Of a stretch of DNA of 64,000 nucleotides, positions 8,943 through 18,502 are shown one piece after another. This DNA is from JAAELZ01 sp965237485. Its GTDB lineage: Bacteria; Pseudomonadota; Gammaproteobacteria; Arenicellales; Poriferihabitantaceae. Both the position numbers and the translations under genes were made by a program. The stretch's first letter is position 1. Every line of letters begins with the position of its first letter. Location of the stretch: NCBI GenBank assembly GCA_965237485.1, contig CBDEFQ010000006.1, positions 620,001-684,000 of the forward strand, read 5' to 3'. The notes below the pieces were generated by a model. It was not told the DNA's origin. It did no database searches and saw only the letters and a program-made list of their open reading frames with translations.

Positions 8943-10336
8943 GAGTTATGCCCGAATCTGGTGTATGAGGCATTTTCTTCAAGCGGCCTCGGTTTGATCT
9001 GAGTAGTCATTAGTTTGCTCTATTCCATCTTTAAATGGAACCCCTTGAATCACTTTTGCTAGATAGGCGAACCCGCGTATTCGGTTCCACTTTTTCTCTG
9101 CGCACTGACCCAGCTTGAACATCATACTTAACATGCCATCACGGCTAAGACATCCCTTGCATCGTTTGGTACGGTGTCGGATAGTCGCGAATGTTGATTC
9201 AATTGGATTCGTAGTACGTATGCTCATCCAGTGCTTGGCAGGGAACGAGTAGAACGTCATTAACTCTTCGCGATCTTTTTCCAAGCACTGCGTGGCTTTT
9301 GGATACTTGTCTTGATAGGTTTTAATGAATAATTGATAGGCGCTTTGCGCCGCTTCTTTGGTTTCTTCCTGCCAAATGTTATGCAGAGCTGCTTTTGCTT
9401 TGGGCTGCACCGATTTAGGCAGCTTGTTCAGCACGTTGGCCGTTTTATGCACCCAACACCGTTGATGTTTAGTGCCAGGATAGACTTCTTCCAGGGCATT
9501 CCAAAAGCCTAAAGCACCATCACCGATGCCCCGCTCTGGTTGATTCAGGCCTCGCTCCTTGAGTGCCAACAACACCTCTCGCCAACTCTGCGTAGACTCT
9601 CGCTCACCGTCTTCAATCGCCAGTAATTTCTTGTGACCGCGCTCATTCACTCCGATGACAACTAAGGCACAGAGTCGGCCCTCATCGCCGCGCAGGCCGC
9701 TGTGTATCCCGTCCGCCCATAGATAAACCCATCGATCTCGATCTAAACCTTCTCTATTCCAATCCTTGTACTCCTGAGACCACGTTGCTTTGAGCTTACT
9801 CACTGTGCTTGATGATAACCCAGTCGCTGATTGACCCACTAGCACGCTCAGTGCATCCCCCATTTCTCCAGTGCTGACACCCTTGAGATACAGCCAAGGC
9901 AAGGCCGCTTCTAGTGTTCTCGTTTTACGCACATACGGCGGCACTAAAGCAGATCGAAAGGTGATCGGTACTCCAGTGCGGGAGCGCACCTTGGGGATAC
10001 GTACTTTGACTGGGCCGATCCCGGTTTGCAGTTCACGTTCTGGCAAATAGCCGTTACGAACGACACCAGCGTGTCCTGAATCTGAGACTTTGTCACAATT
10101 GCGATACAGCAGTTCAGATAACTCACTCTCGACCGCGGTTTGAATGAGTTGCCTAGCGCCATTGCGAATCAATTCTTGCAGCGGATCGATGCTTTGCTCT
10201 GGCTTTTCAAAGGAAATAATTTTATTCTGTTTCATAGTGGCGTATGTCTGTGGAAGTTTAAGTTGTTGTAAACTCAACTCATCCCGATACGCCGCTTTTA
10301 GTCAACTACTCCATACACCACTTTCAGGCATAACTC
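8943..10336 (-). mobile_element. IS256-family element M1, copy a (1394 bp)
   Basis: The ends are inverted repeats beginning GAGTTATGCC at both termini and sharing TGGTGTATG further in. The 9-base target duplication aatagataa is perfect (8934-8942 and 10337-10345). It is inserted in the acyltransferase-3 gene with the transposase on the minus strand. Confidence 0.97.
8979..10277 (-). CDS. IS256-family (Mutator-type) transposase, M1a
   Basis: A 432-codon frame from a TTG at 10277; the ATG at 10235 (MKQNKIISFEK) is an alternative start giving 418 residues. The DDE triad of IS256 transposases is visible: WADGIHSG, IGDGALGFWNALEE and TTNPIESTFATIRHRT. No lesion is seen. It differs from M1b and M1f only by Tyr for Cys in IKTYQDKY and by Arg for Leu in QPERGIGD. 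Confidence 0.95.
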   Translation of the reverse strand: MSLQQLKLPQTYATMKQNKIISFEKPEQSIDPLQELIRNGARQLIQTAVESELSELLYRNCDKVSDSGHAGVVRNGYLPERELQTGIGPVKVRIPKVRSRTGVPITFRSALVPPYVRKTRTLEAALPWLYLKGVSTGEMGDALSVLVGQSATGLSSSTVSKLKATWSQEYKDWNREGLDRDRWVYLWADGIHSGLRGDEGRLCALVVIGVNERGHKKLLAIEDGERESTQSWREVLLALKERGLNQPERGIGDGALGFWNALEEVYPGTKHQRCWVHKTANVLNKLPKSVQPKAKAALHNIWQEETKEAAQSAYQLFIKTYQDKYPKATQCLEKDREELMTFYSFPAKHWMSIRTTNPIESTFATIRHRTKRCKGCLSRDGMLSMMFKLGQCAEKKWNRIRGFAYLAKVIQGVPFKDGIEQTNDYSDQTEAA

Positions 10337-12149
10337 AATAGATAATAACTGTAACCAATAATCCCAATAGAGCGGAGTACGAAATTTGAGAAGACTTTGC
10401 TAAGTGCGGTGTTCGGTGTGATCAAGACCAAAAATATCAAGCCGCTAAGCGCAATCGCAAAACCCTGTGAAAAGACCGCGGGTAGGGCATTTTTATATCC
10501 AGTTAGGTACTGGGTGATAGAAGTGGTTGAGGCAACTAGAAGTGCCAACAACAATACTATTCCAAATGCCGATATACCCTGTTTAAGCTTTGGCTTGTCG
10601 CTAAGCATTTGCGCATAACTTTCAGGTTTTAGGTAGGCAACCAATACGCCAATTAAAAACCAGGCAACATAGGGATGCCGGTTGTAGCCCAGACCATATA
10701 GCTCGATGCCAATCCGGTGCGGTTGATAAAGTAATACTAGCGTTGTTACGCTTAAAACAAGCAAGAATAAAGCGCGGGAGTGTTTGCAAATAAACCATGC
10801 CGCTAACATCAGGAACGGTAGCCCTAGGTAGAAAATGATTTCTTGCGGAATTGTCCATAGGTGTCCTTCAGCTTGGATGAATAACATATGATTAAACAGT
10901 AATTGTGCCCGACCCGTTACCCCATAGTATAAAAACAACGCAAGGTAATATAGAGGAATGATTCTGGTTAGTCGGCGCATAAGATATTGCGACACATAGC
11001 GAGCGTCGACCGCTCGTTCCGGTTTCGAGACGAAGGGTTGGCTGAGTAAATATCCGCTTAAAGCAAAAAATAGCCAAACACCGGTGGCACCCGCACCGCC
11101 AAATCTCCACCAAGTATGCTCGAGTACCACTAAAAGCGCGGCTAAGCCGCGGATACCATCAAGTTCAATGCGATACTGTTGAACAGCGTGCAAAAATGAA
11201 CAGTTTCGTGGGTGATCAGCGTACAAAACTGAACACCTTTATTGTTAACTGTCTCGGAGCCATTAATCCGAGGAAACTGTCAGGTGATTTGTATGCCTAT
11301 ATGTACCAAGATACGACGTTTGTGTTTAGTAGAAGGTCGCAAAGTAAGCGAGGTGTCGCGTGAATTCAATTTATCACGCACCACTATTTATAAATATTTA
11401 AACAACGCGCCAAGCGAACCTGAATATCAGCGGTCGGTGCCAATAGTCTGTCCGAAGCTGGATAAGTTCAAACCTCAGTTGATCAATTTGCTTGAAGTGG
11501 ACGCAGCTCGCTCAGTGCGAGAAAGACGTAATGCAGTTCAACTGTATGAAGAGATTGAGTTGCAAGGGTATCGAGGGGCTTATGACAGCGTTCAACGGTT
11601 TGTCAAAGCGTGGAAGGATCACTCGCGGTCATGTATTAAACAAGCATTTGTGCCATTGGTTTTTGCACCAGGTGAAGCCTGTCAGTTTGATTGTTCACAT
11701 GAACAAGTCATTCTGGGTGGGTTTGGTGTCAAGATCAAACTAGCCCACTTTCGTTTATGTCATTCGCGTAAATCATATCTTAGGGCCTATCCCAGAGAAA
11801 CACAGGAGAGGGTGTTTGATGCACATATTCGGGCGTTTGATTTCTTTGAGGGCTTACCTCAGAAGATGATATACGATAACCCTAAGACCATAGTCAGTGC
11901 ATTGTTTAAGGGTAAGCGGCGTGAGTTTAATCGCCGCTTTCTAAGCCGGATGAATCATTATCTGATTGAACCGATTGCCTGTACACCGGCAGCGGGTTGG
12001 GAGAAAGGCCAGGTTGAACGTCAGGTCGGTGTTATGCGCCAAAGGCTGTTTGTTCCACGGGTGCGCTTTGCTGCTTTAGATGAAGGGCTTGTCGGATAAT
12101 TAATAGAATACGTGAGATAATATGGGCTAATTCTAGTCAGCCTGCAATT

Positions 12150-13130
12150 TTGAGCAAACGTCATCAAAGCCAACTGTTCCTAACCTTAGATTCTCTGGTT
12201 AGCTCTGAACATCCCTACCGTAAACTCGATGAGCTATTATGTTTTGGTGCATTGAGTAAACCCTTCTCTAAAATATATGCCACCCGTGGCCCTAAAGGCC
12301 GAGGTGTTGAGTTCGGCTTACGTGCCTTGGTGCTTCAGTTCATGGAAGATTTAAGTGATAGAGAAATGGAGCGATACTTATCAGAGAATCTGGCCGCTAA
12401 GTGGTTTTGTGATTCAGGACTGGAACAGAGCACTCCTGATCATAGTTACTTTGGTGATTTTCGCTCACGCATTGGAACCAGGGGTATGATGAATTTATTT
12501 GACCGTGTTCGGAGCGGGTTAGTTTCAATGGGCTTAGTACGAGAAGTATTCACATTTGTCGATGCCAGCCAGTTGGTCAGTAAGCTAACCACTTGGGATG
12601 ATAGAGATAAGGCGATAAAGATGGGATTAGAGGAGTTCAACAATAAGACAGTTGATAAAGTTGCGGCGGACAAGCAAGCACGGTTTGGGTGCAAGGGAAA
12701 TAGCAAATATTGGTATGGTTACAAAGAGCATGCATCAGTGGATATGCAAAGTGGCTTGATCAATAAAATAGCGGCCACCTCGGCTGAGGTAACGGATGCA
12801 AGCGGCTTGAAGCATGTTTGCCCTAAGTCGGGCGCTGTTTATGCGGACAAGGGTTATTGCGTGAGCCCGGCCAAAACCACGCTCAGGCGCAACGGTTGCC
12901 ATGATGCAACAATCAAGAAGAACAATATGCATGGCAAGAATAGAGACAAAGACCGTTGGATTAGCAAAATTCGTTCACCATATGAGCGAGTGTTTGCTCA
13001 TCGCAATAAGCGAGTTCGTTATAAAGGGTTGGCTAAAGTCCAGTTCCAAGTTGGAATCAGGGGCTTATGTTTTAACCTTAAGCGATTAATGGCATTGGGA
13101 GTTGAACGAGTTGAATTGGTGCCGGCCTAG
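12150..13130 (+). CDS. IS5-family transposase (DUF772 + DDE), type A copy a
   Basis: 326 residues from a TTG start. The N-terminal DUF772-like helical part has LRALVLQFMEDLSDREMERY and is followed by a DDE domain: FVDASQLVSK with the first Asp, AVYADKGYC with the second, and an IRSPYERVFAHRNKRVRYKG segment with the Glu. It looks complete. The frame is preserved in copies c and d apart from the M1 insertion in d. Confidence 0.92.
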   Translation: MSKRHQSQLFLTLDSLVSSEHPYRKLDELLCFGALSKPFSKIYATRGPKGRGVEFGLRALVLQFMEDLSDREMERYLSENLAAKWFCDSGLEQSTPDHSYFGDFRSRIGTRGMMNLFDRVRSGLVSMGLVREVFTFVDASQLVSKLTTWDDRDKAIKMGLEEFNNKTVDKVAADKQARFGCKGNSKYWYGYKEHASVDMQSGLINKIAATSAEVTDASGLKHVCPKSGAVYADKGYCVSPAKTTLRRNGCHDATIKKNNMHGKNRDKDRWISKIRSPYERVFAHRNKRVRYKGLAKVQFQVGIRGLCFNLKRLMALGVERVELVPA

Positions 13131-13138
13131 GGATAGAT

Positions 13139-13174
13139 CCGTCTATTGGTGGCAAAATGGCTGCTAATAGACGG
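13139..13174 (+). terminator. Hairpin downstream of the IS5-A transposase
   Basis: The arms ccgtctatt (13139-13147) and aatagacgg (13166-13174) are perfect complements followed by tttatt. The same structure recurs downstream of the transposase in copies c and d, so it is part of the element; copy b has lost it in its internal deletion. Confidence 0.55.
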
Positions 13175-13965
13175 TTTATTGCACAAAAAACGCGTTGCTG
13201 AGCAAACTAAAAGCGACTTCGGCGAAAACCCTGTTTGAAATTGTATTAACCGACGAGCCCATGAATTAAACCAATGGCTGGAGCAACGTTGTGCTCAACT
13301 TGGTGAACGCCCACACCCGACTGACAAATCAAGACTAATTGATGAAGTGTTTGCCGAGGAGCAGCCGAGCTTACGTCCCGCGATGGTAGCCTTTGATGGA
13401 TATTATGAGCGTTTGGCGCGTGTGCATAAAACCGGTGTGGTGCACTACGACCGCAATCAATACTCCGTACCCTGTCGGTATGTTGGCCAAGCTGTTTCTG
13501 TTAGAGCCTATGCAGATAGGATTAAAGTCGTGGTTGACGATGTGGAAGTGACTTCACATGCTCGCTGTTTCGGTCGTCATCAAATGATCTTTGATCCTTG
13601 GCATTATCTGCCCGTACTGGAGATTAAACCTGGCGCATTACGCAAGGGCGCACCGTTTGTTGATTGGGATTTACCCAAGGCGCTGCTAACACTCAAAAAA
13701 CAGTACCTCAAACGTGATGGCGGTGACCGAGAGTTTGTACCATTGTTACTATTGATTCACCAGCATGGCTTGGAAACAGTCACGGTGGCCTGTGAGCGGG
13801 CATTAGATGCCAATGCGACTCAGCTATCAGTCATTACCAATTTGGTGCATCGGTTAACGGAACCTGATTCGGCCCAAGTGATGACAATTACCAATGCGCC
13901 TGTATTAGCTGTCCCCTCGGCAGCGAACGTGACCCGCTATGACCCGCTGTGCGCGGAGGTGAGCC

Positions 13966-14696
13966 ATGCTTGAACTTGTTGATGATCTTAAAGCCCTTAA
14001 ACTACACGGTATGGCACCATGCTTACCTGAGTTGATAGATTCGCCTCGTTCTAAAGTAACGTTGCAATCTGGGTTAATTAAATTGATGGATGCCGAGCGA
14101 ACGGACCGAGAAGTGAGGTGGCTAAATTCCCTCATCACCGTGATTTACAGCAATTTGACTTTACCCAGAGCGAAGTTGAACCAGTGCTCATCGAGGATTT
14201 GTCTCAGGCTGACTATATGGACAGAGCCCATAACCTCATCTTTGTCGGTGGCACTGGAACAGGCAAAACCCATTTAGCTACGGCCTTAGGCATTAAAGCC
14301 ATTCATTCAGGTCATCGGGTTCGGTTTTACAATGTGGTGGACCTGGTTAATCTGCTGATCAAAGAACAGCAGGATGAGAAGCAGGGGCGGCTAGCACGAA
14401 TTATGCAACCGTTAGATGCGGTGATATTCGATGAGCTGGGATATTTACCCTTCCCAGCATCGGGTGGCGCACTATTATTCCACCTGATCAGCAAGCTATA
14501 CGAGAAAACCTCCATCGTGTTTACCACCAAGCTTAATGTCAGTGAATGGGTGCAGGTATTTGGCGACAAGAAAATGACCACGGCTTTGCTCGACAGAGTG
14601 ACTCATCATTGCTCAATTATTGAAACGGGTAACGACTCATATCGATTCAAGCAGTCTAGTGCTAAAGCAAAGCTCAAGACTGTCACTAAAAAATAA
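13966..14696 (+). pseudogene. istB: IS21 helper ATPase IstB (copy a), 22-bp deletion
   Basis: IstB of IS21 is an AAA+ ATPase that directs IstA to its target. The frame starts MLELVDDLKALKLHGMAP but breaks after AERTDREVR. Compared with copy b, 22 bases are missing near 14118, between short agg repeats. The remainder (from 14118) holds the Walker A motif GGTGTGKTHLATALG and the Walker B-like VIFDELGYLPF. The ATPase is therefore not made as one protein. Confidence 0.88.
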
Positions 14697-14719
14697 CATC
14701 GCAAGAAAGCAGGATTGAT

Positions 14720-14760
14720 TCATCAACTCAAGTTTCGCTACGCTTCACTTGAGTTGATGA
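14720..14760 (+). terminator. Hairpin at the end of the IS21 istAB operon
   Basis: A 14-bp perfect stem (14720-14733, tcatcaactcaagt, with 14747-14760) around a 13-base loop, just after the istB stop. It is repeated identically in copy b at 22657-22697. It probably terminates istAB transcription. Confidence 0.6.
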
Positions 14761-14786
14761 TAAAGAAATATTATTGTATTTAATTG

Positions 14787-16057
14787 CACTGCTGTCCCGT
14801 TAACACTAAAGAAACAGGCCTGATTTTCTCTCAATTTGATAAAATACGTTTAGCGATAAGCCGTTGAATCAAATAGGAAAATCAGACCATGTCACATTGT
14901 AATACCGTTCTAAATCAAATACTCAAAATTGTTCCGAGACATGAATTCGAGGCACTCGCAATTCAACATCATTCGGGGCGTTCATTCCGCAGAGCGTCTC
15001 GTTGGTCACAGTTCGTGAGCCTGACTATAGCTCAATTGACTGGCCGTCATAGCTTGCGTGATATTGTTGATAATGTCAGTGCTCAATCACACCGCTTGTA
15101 TCATCTTGGTAGTGCAGTGTTAACGCGGTCCAATCTTTCACGCATCAATGAGAACAAGCCTTCGAGCCTTTATGAAGCGCTATTCTCTCAATTACTCAAG
15201 TGCTGTCAGAGCAAAACGCCAGGGCATAACTTTCGTTTCAAGAATCCCCTGTATTCGCTGGACTCATCTACCATTGATCTGTTATCGGTTTTCCCATGGG
15301 CAGACTTTCGATCAACTAAAGGGGCAATCAAACTGCATGTAGGCCTGAATCATGATGGTTACTTACCTGAGTTTGTTAATATCACCGAGGGTAAATGTGC
15401 TGATGTTACTGCGGGCAGGAAAGTAGCTTTCCCGAAAGGCAGCATTGTAGTTATTGACCGTGGATACAACGACTATGCTTGGTATAAGCAATTGAATGAC
15501 AAGGGAATATACTTTGTCACACGATTAAAGAAGAATGCTGCATACCGCCTTATCAAGCGACATAGTGTACGCAAGGGAACGGGACTTAGCAGTGATCAAA
15601 CGATTGAATTCACGGGGGTCAAAGCAGCAAAGGAGTGTTCGATTCGATTACGCCGTATTGGTTATCGCGATGCCACTACAGGCAAGCATTATGTGTTTTT
15701 AACCAACCACTTTAAGCTCAGTGCTCAAACTATCGCCGATATTTATAAAGCCAGATGGCAGGTGGAATTATTCTTCAAGTGGATCAAGCAGAACTTAAAG
15801 GTGAAGTCATTTATCGGCACCAGCAAGAACGCAGTATTGACCCAAATATGGATTGCGTTATGTATTTACCTAATACTGATGTTCATCAAATTGCAGTCGA
15901 AGGTGGGCAAAACGATGCAACAAATATTGAGGGTATTGCAGCTTAATTTGTTTGAAAAACGTGATTTAATGGCACTGTTGCGAGGGGACCCGATGCATCA
16001 CCCAAACCTTAATCCTAATCAATTTTCGTTGCTGTGAAAGTTAACGGGACAGCAGTG
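14787..16057 (+). mobile_element. IS4-family element (DUF4372 type), copy a (1271 bp)
   Basis: Termini CACTGCTGTCCCGTTAAC are perfect at both ends. The 9-base duplication atttaattg is perfect (14778-14786 and 16058-16066). It is inserted in the right end of IS21 copy a, downstream of istB. Confidence 0.95.
14889..16037 (+). CDS. IS4-family transposase, copy a (one codon shorter at first Asp motif)
   Basis: 382 residues. An N-terminal DUF4372-like part (SRWSQFVSLTIAQLTGR) precedes the IS4 DDE domain: LDSSTIDLLSVFPW, VVIDRGYNDYAWY, and the YREK-like AQTIADIYKARWQVELFFKW. Copy b reads STIDLCLSVFPW, so copy a has lost one codon (3 bases) two residues after the first catalytic Asp. The frame is kept, but activity may be affected. 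Confidence 0.9.
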   Translation: MSHCNTVLNQILKIVPRHEFEALAIQHHSGRSFRRASRWSQFVSLTIAQLTGRHSLRDIVDNVSAQSHRLYHLGSAVLTRSNLSRINENKPSSLYEALFSQLLKCCQSKTPGHNFRFKNPLYSLDSSTIDLLSVFPWADFRSTKGAIKLHVGLNHDGYLPEFVNITEGKCADVTAGRKVAFPKGSIVVIDRGYNDYAWYKQLNDKGIYFVTRLKKNAAYRLIKRHSVRKGTGLSSDQTIEFTGVKAAKECSIRLRRIGYRDATTGKHYVFLTNHFKLSAQTIADIYKARWQVELFFKWIKQNLKVKSFIGTSKNAVLTQIWIALCIYLILMFIKLQSKVGKTMQQILRVLQLNLFEKRDLMALLRGDPMHHPNLNPNQFSLL

Positions 16058-16114
16058 ATTTAATTGTTCAGTTTTACTCGCTGACAGGTGTCCAGTTTTA
16101 AACGCTGATTGACA

Positions 16115-16320
16115 CCATGGCATGTCCGGGAATGCTGGGCATTCTACCCATAACGTACCGAAGCTGGCTGGACAACCTAAAAGCTATTTTAATGAAAGCA
16201 ATGAAAGATTATCGATCTGGCGCTAGAGAAGACGGTAAAATGTCCTTATTGATGTCCGTAAGGACAGATGATGAAATTGAAAAATTAGCTGAATATTATT
16301 CTGTACAAAAGAGATATTGA
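16115..16320 (+). pseudogene. Cytochrome c C-terminal remnant
   Basis: The sequence next to the IS21 end reads HGMSGNAGHSTHNVPKLAGQ, the part just after a CxxCH heme site of a class-I cytochrome c; the Cys residues were removed at the IS junction. The frame then shifts, and the C-terminal helix KAMKDYRSGAREDGKMSLLM...DDEIEKLAEYYS is read in another frame to 16320. Thus a cytochrome c553/c4-like gene was truncated and frameshifted. Confidence 0.8.
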
Positions 16321-16487
16321 TTAACTATAAAGGTGCCGAATCCTTTATTATGTTTGACTGCTTTGGGCAAAGCAGAGCCAGCCATCCTATCCATGGAATC
16401 AGGTTGGGAAAACTTGCGATCCTCGACTTTCCAATCTGTCTCTGAGATACACAGCCTGTACTCAAAACAGCCGTTCGGCACTTTCAA
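16296..16487 (-). CDS. Small ORF downstream of pdxJ, unknown
   Basis: A 63-codon frame 34 bases after pdxJ on the same strand. The middle (CISETDWKVEDRKFSQP) looks protein-like in composition but matches nothing I recognise. It overlaps the cytochrome remnant antisense by 25 bases. It could equally be a remnant or chance. The rest of 16321-16521 shows nothing else. Confidence 0.25.
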   Translation of the reverse strand: MKVPNGCFEYRLCISETDWKVEDRKFSQPDSMDRMAGSALPKAVKHNKGFGTFIVNQYLFCTE

Positions 16488-16521
16488 AATAAGGGCTATT
16501 TTGTAGCATTTTTACTGCCTC

Positions 16522-17250
16522 TTAACTTACGCAAATATCTAAGTATTCTCGAACCACGTTGGATATTCCTTTTTCAATACTTTCGACCATCAATGCATGA
16601 CCGATAGATACTTCCATAATTCCCTCTATCTTTAAAAAGCTTGCCAAATTGAGTAAATCTAGATCATGCCCAGCATTCACACCGATGTTTAAACGTTTAG
16701 CCTCTGTTGCAACTGCCTTATATTGTTGAAACACGTTGGCTTCATCTGAGGTGTTAAAAGTTGAGGCATAATGCTCTGTATAAAGCTCAATTCTTTTTGC
16801 CGTTGTCTTCGAAACTAACTTAACTTGCTCAAGATCGGGGTCTAAAAATAATGCTGACCTGATGTCATGTAGATTTAACCTTTCGATTGATGATCCAACG
16901 AAGTCAAATTCTCTCTGTAGGTTCCAGCCGTGATCGGATGTCAACTGATTTGGGTCATCTGGAACAAGAGTACACTGGTCTGGTTGTATTTCTTCTACCA
17001 TCGACAAAAACTCATCGGATGGATAGCCTTCAATATTTAATTCAAATCCATTTAGGCTTCTTAAATAACAGCCTAATTCGTAAGCATCCTGTCTCGTTAT
17101 ATGGCGTTCATCTGGTCGTGGATGTATTGTTATACCATGAACACCGAGAGATATTACCTTCTCAGCAAATTCCAACACATTGGGATAATCACGTCCTCTA
17201 GAGTTTCTAAGAAGTGCAATCTTATTTAAGTTAACACTAAGGGTAGTCAT
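16522..17250 (-). CDS. pdxJ: Pyridoxine 5'-phosphate synthase
   Basis: A 242-residue TIM-barrel enzyme that condenses 3-amino-1-hydroxyacetone phosphate with deoxyxylulose phosphate in vitamin B6 synthesis. Typical PdxJ motifs are visible: SVNLNKIALLRNSRG at the start, GVHGITIHPRPDERHI with the active-site residues, the conserved ELNIEGYPS strand, and NAGHDLDLLNL and EVSIGHALM near the end. Length is normal. It stands alone between IS-derived segments, and 17251-17437 upstream holds no gene. Confidence 0.95.
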   Translation of the reverse strand: MTTLSVNLNKIALLRNSRGRDYPNVLEFAEKVISLGVHGITIHPRPDERHITRQDAYELGCYLRSLNGFELNIEGYPSDEFLSMVEEIQPDQCTLVPDDPNQLTSDHGWNLQREFDFVGSSIERLNLHDIRSALFLDPDLEQVKLVSKTTAKRIELYTEHYASTFNTSDEANVFQQYKAVATEAKRLNIGVNAGHDLDLLNLASFLKIEGIMEVSIGHALMVESIEKGISNVVREYLDICVS

Positions 17251-17437
17251 CGTAAATACCTACTTTATTTCTAATACCCACAGTTTAGCGACATGAGCAG
17301 CTAAAGTCGTTATTGCTCAGTGGTTCGTTTAACCGCAACAGTTCGGGCAGTAGATGATATGATAATTAAGAAACTTGGTTTCTCCTTTTATCAGCAAGAC
17401 TGAATGACGGCGTTGGACAACCTACCGTTCGTTGAGC

Positions 17438-17463
17438 AGTCTATTCCAATACAGGAATGATAC
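17438..17463. repeat. Terminal fragment of the rve-type IS
   Basis: This short piece (agtctattccaatacagg onward) equals the complement of the right end of the rve-integrase element at 35701-39658. It is cut off by the IS3 remnant that begins at 17464, so that IS3 copy probably landed at or recombined with the end of a lost rve-type copy. Confidence 0.75.
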
Positions 17464-17636
17464 GGCAATTTTCAGGGTAGTTGCACATTTTCCTACGCAG
17501 CCAATTAGCGTATAGCACTGTGACGATGTTCTTCGTTATACCATTGCATAAACTTACCCACCCATTGGCGGGCGGCCTCTAAGCTATCGAAGCCTTGAGA
17601 AGGCCACGCAGGGCAATACTTTACCGTTCTAAACAT
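17464..17636 (-). mobile_element. IS3 remnant (end of orfB plus right terminus)
   Basis: The complement contains FRTVKYCPAWPSQGFDSL from the catalytic end of the IS3 OrfB, then a deletion after HSAIR, then the right terminus with tgtgcaactaccctg. It is directly joined to the IS5-A copy b at 17637. Confidence 0.88.
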
Positions 17637-18437
17637 GGGCTCGTCGGTTAATACAATTTCAAACAGGGTTTTCGCCGAAGTCGCTTTTAGTTTGTTGCGC
17701 CTGAGCGTGGTTTTGGCCGGGCTCACGCAATAACCCTTGTCCGCATAAACAGCGCCCGACTTAGGGCAAACATGCTTCAAGCCGCTTGCATCCGTTACCT
17801 CAGCCGAGGTGGCCGCTATTTTATTGATCAAGCCACTTTGCATATCCACTGATGCATGCTCTTTGTAACCATACCAATATTTGCTATTTCCCTTGCACCC
17901 AAACCGTGCTTGCTTGTCCGCCGCAACTTTATCAACTGTCTTATTGTTGAACTCCTCTAATCCCATCTTTATCGCCTTATCTCTATCATCCCAAGTGGTT
18001 AGCTTACTGACCAACTGGCTGGCATCGACAAATGTGAATACTTCTCGTACTAAGCCCATTGAAACTAACCCGCTCCGAACACGGTCAAATAAATTCATCA
18101 TACCCCTGGTTCCAATGCGTGAGCGAAAATCACCAAAGTAACTATGATCAGGAGTGCTCTGTTCCAGTCCTGAATCACAAAACCACTTAGCGGCCAGATT
18201 CTCTGATAAGTATCGCTCCATTTCTCTATCACTTAAATCTTCCATGAACTGAAGCACCAAGGCACGTAAGCCGAACTCAACACCTCGGCCTTTAGGGCCA
18301 CGGGTGGCATATATTTTAGAGAAGGGTTTACTCAATGCACCAAAACATAATAGCTCATCGAGTTTACGGTAGGGATGTTCAGAGCTAACCAGAGAATCTA
18401 AGGTTAGGAACAGTTGGCTTTGATGACGTTTGCTCAA
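17505..18437 (-). pseudogene. Chimeric IS5-A transposase fused to an IS3 OrfB tail
   Basis: From the TTG at 18437 the frame equals the IS5-A transposase up to TTLRRN (about residue 250). A deletion then joins it to the element's right end (between short caac/caaac repeats). The frame runs on through the IS5 terminus into IS3 OrfB residues (MFRTVKYCPAW...) and stops at 17505. It has lost the region of the third catalytic residue and the element hairpin. The 310-residue open frame is an accident of deletion, not a real enzyme. Confidence 0.88.
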
Positions 18438-18502
18438 AATTGCAGGCTGACTAGAATTAGCCCATATTATCTCACGTATTCTATTAATTATCCGACAAGC
18501 CC
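17637..18502 (-). mobile_element. IS5-family element type A, copy b (866 bp, internally deleted)
   Basis: Both termini (GGGCTCGTCGG and GGGCTTGTCGG type) are present, but about 310 bp near the 3' end are deleted. Flanks are IS3 on one side and the IS1380-like remnant on the other, with no matching duplication, so the neighbourhood has been rearranged. Confidence 0.92.

Larger units (their letters stand above)
8768..11176 (-). pseudogene. Acyltransferase-3 (OafA-like) gene split by IS256 copy M1a
   Basis: A membrane O-acyltransferase gene in two pieces. The N-terminal part (10337-11176) begins YRIELDGIRGLAALLVVLEH, the signature of acyltransferase-3 with its catalytic His, followed by many hydrophobic helices. 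It stops in GYSYYLL at M1a. The C-terminal part (8768-8942) resumes LLHPLVISILLE and ends with the usual ERPFL. Removing M1a and one 9-base duplication restores the frame exactly. The first codons are also lost, because IS21 copy a abuts at 11177; the upstream start now comes from IS21 end sequence. Likely role: acetylation of a surface polysaccharide. Confidence 0.9.
12085..13260 (+). mobile_element. IS5-family element type A, copy a (1176 bp)
   Basis: Inverted ends start GGGCTTGTCGG (left) and GGGCTCGTCGG (right, complement). The target duplication atgaa is perfect at 12080-12084 and 13261-13265, inside istA. This is the intact reference copy of type A. Confidence 0.95.
11293..13973 (+). 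pseudogene. istA: IS21 transposase IstA (copy a), split by IS5
   Basis: The start ATG at 11293 follows an aggtga box. The helix-turn-helix reads GRKVSEVSREFNLSRTTIYK and the integrase-like core follows. The IS5 at 12085-13260 splits the frame after FAALDE; it resumes at LNQWLEQRC with a 5-base duplication (atgaa). The catalytic region reads CQFDCSHEQ where copy b has FDWSHEQ, a Trp-to-Cys change right beside the first Asp, while the second motif YDNPKTIV is normal. The C-terminal part is intact to the stop at 13973, overlapping istB by eight bases. Confidence 0.9.
11177..16114 (+). mobile_element. IS21-family element, copy a, carrying IS5 and IS4 insertions
   Basis: The left end TGTTGAACAGCG and the right end CGCTGATTGACA are TGT...ACA termini with internal repeats (CAAAAATGAACA, CAAAACTGAACA), as in IS21. 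It contains istA and istB, an IS5 at 12085-13260 and an IS4 at 14787-16057. The flanks do not match: cgatac on the left (acyltransferase) and ccatgg on the right (cytochrome c). Either one end has recombined with another copy or an adjacent deletion occurred. Confidence 0.92.

Noticed and set aside
10324..11226. Acyltransferase start at 11226 (MYADHPRNCSF...)
   Set aside because: The first residues are translated IS21 end sequence; the same sequence recurs at the other IS21 left end (20104).
14700..14760. Repeated hairpin as a CRISPR repeat or riboswitch
   Set aside because: It occurs once per IS21 copy directly after istB and is not arrayed; it is part of the element.
17505..18437. Intact 310-residue transposase
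   Set aside because: Comparison with the intact IS5-A copies shows an internal deletion and a read-through into an IS3 remnant.
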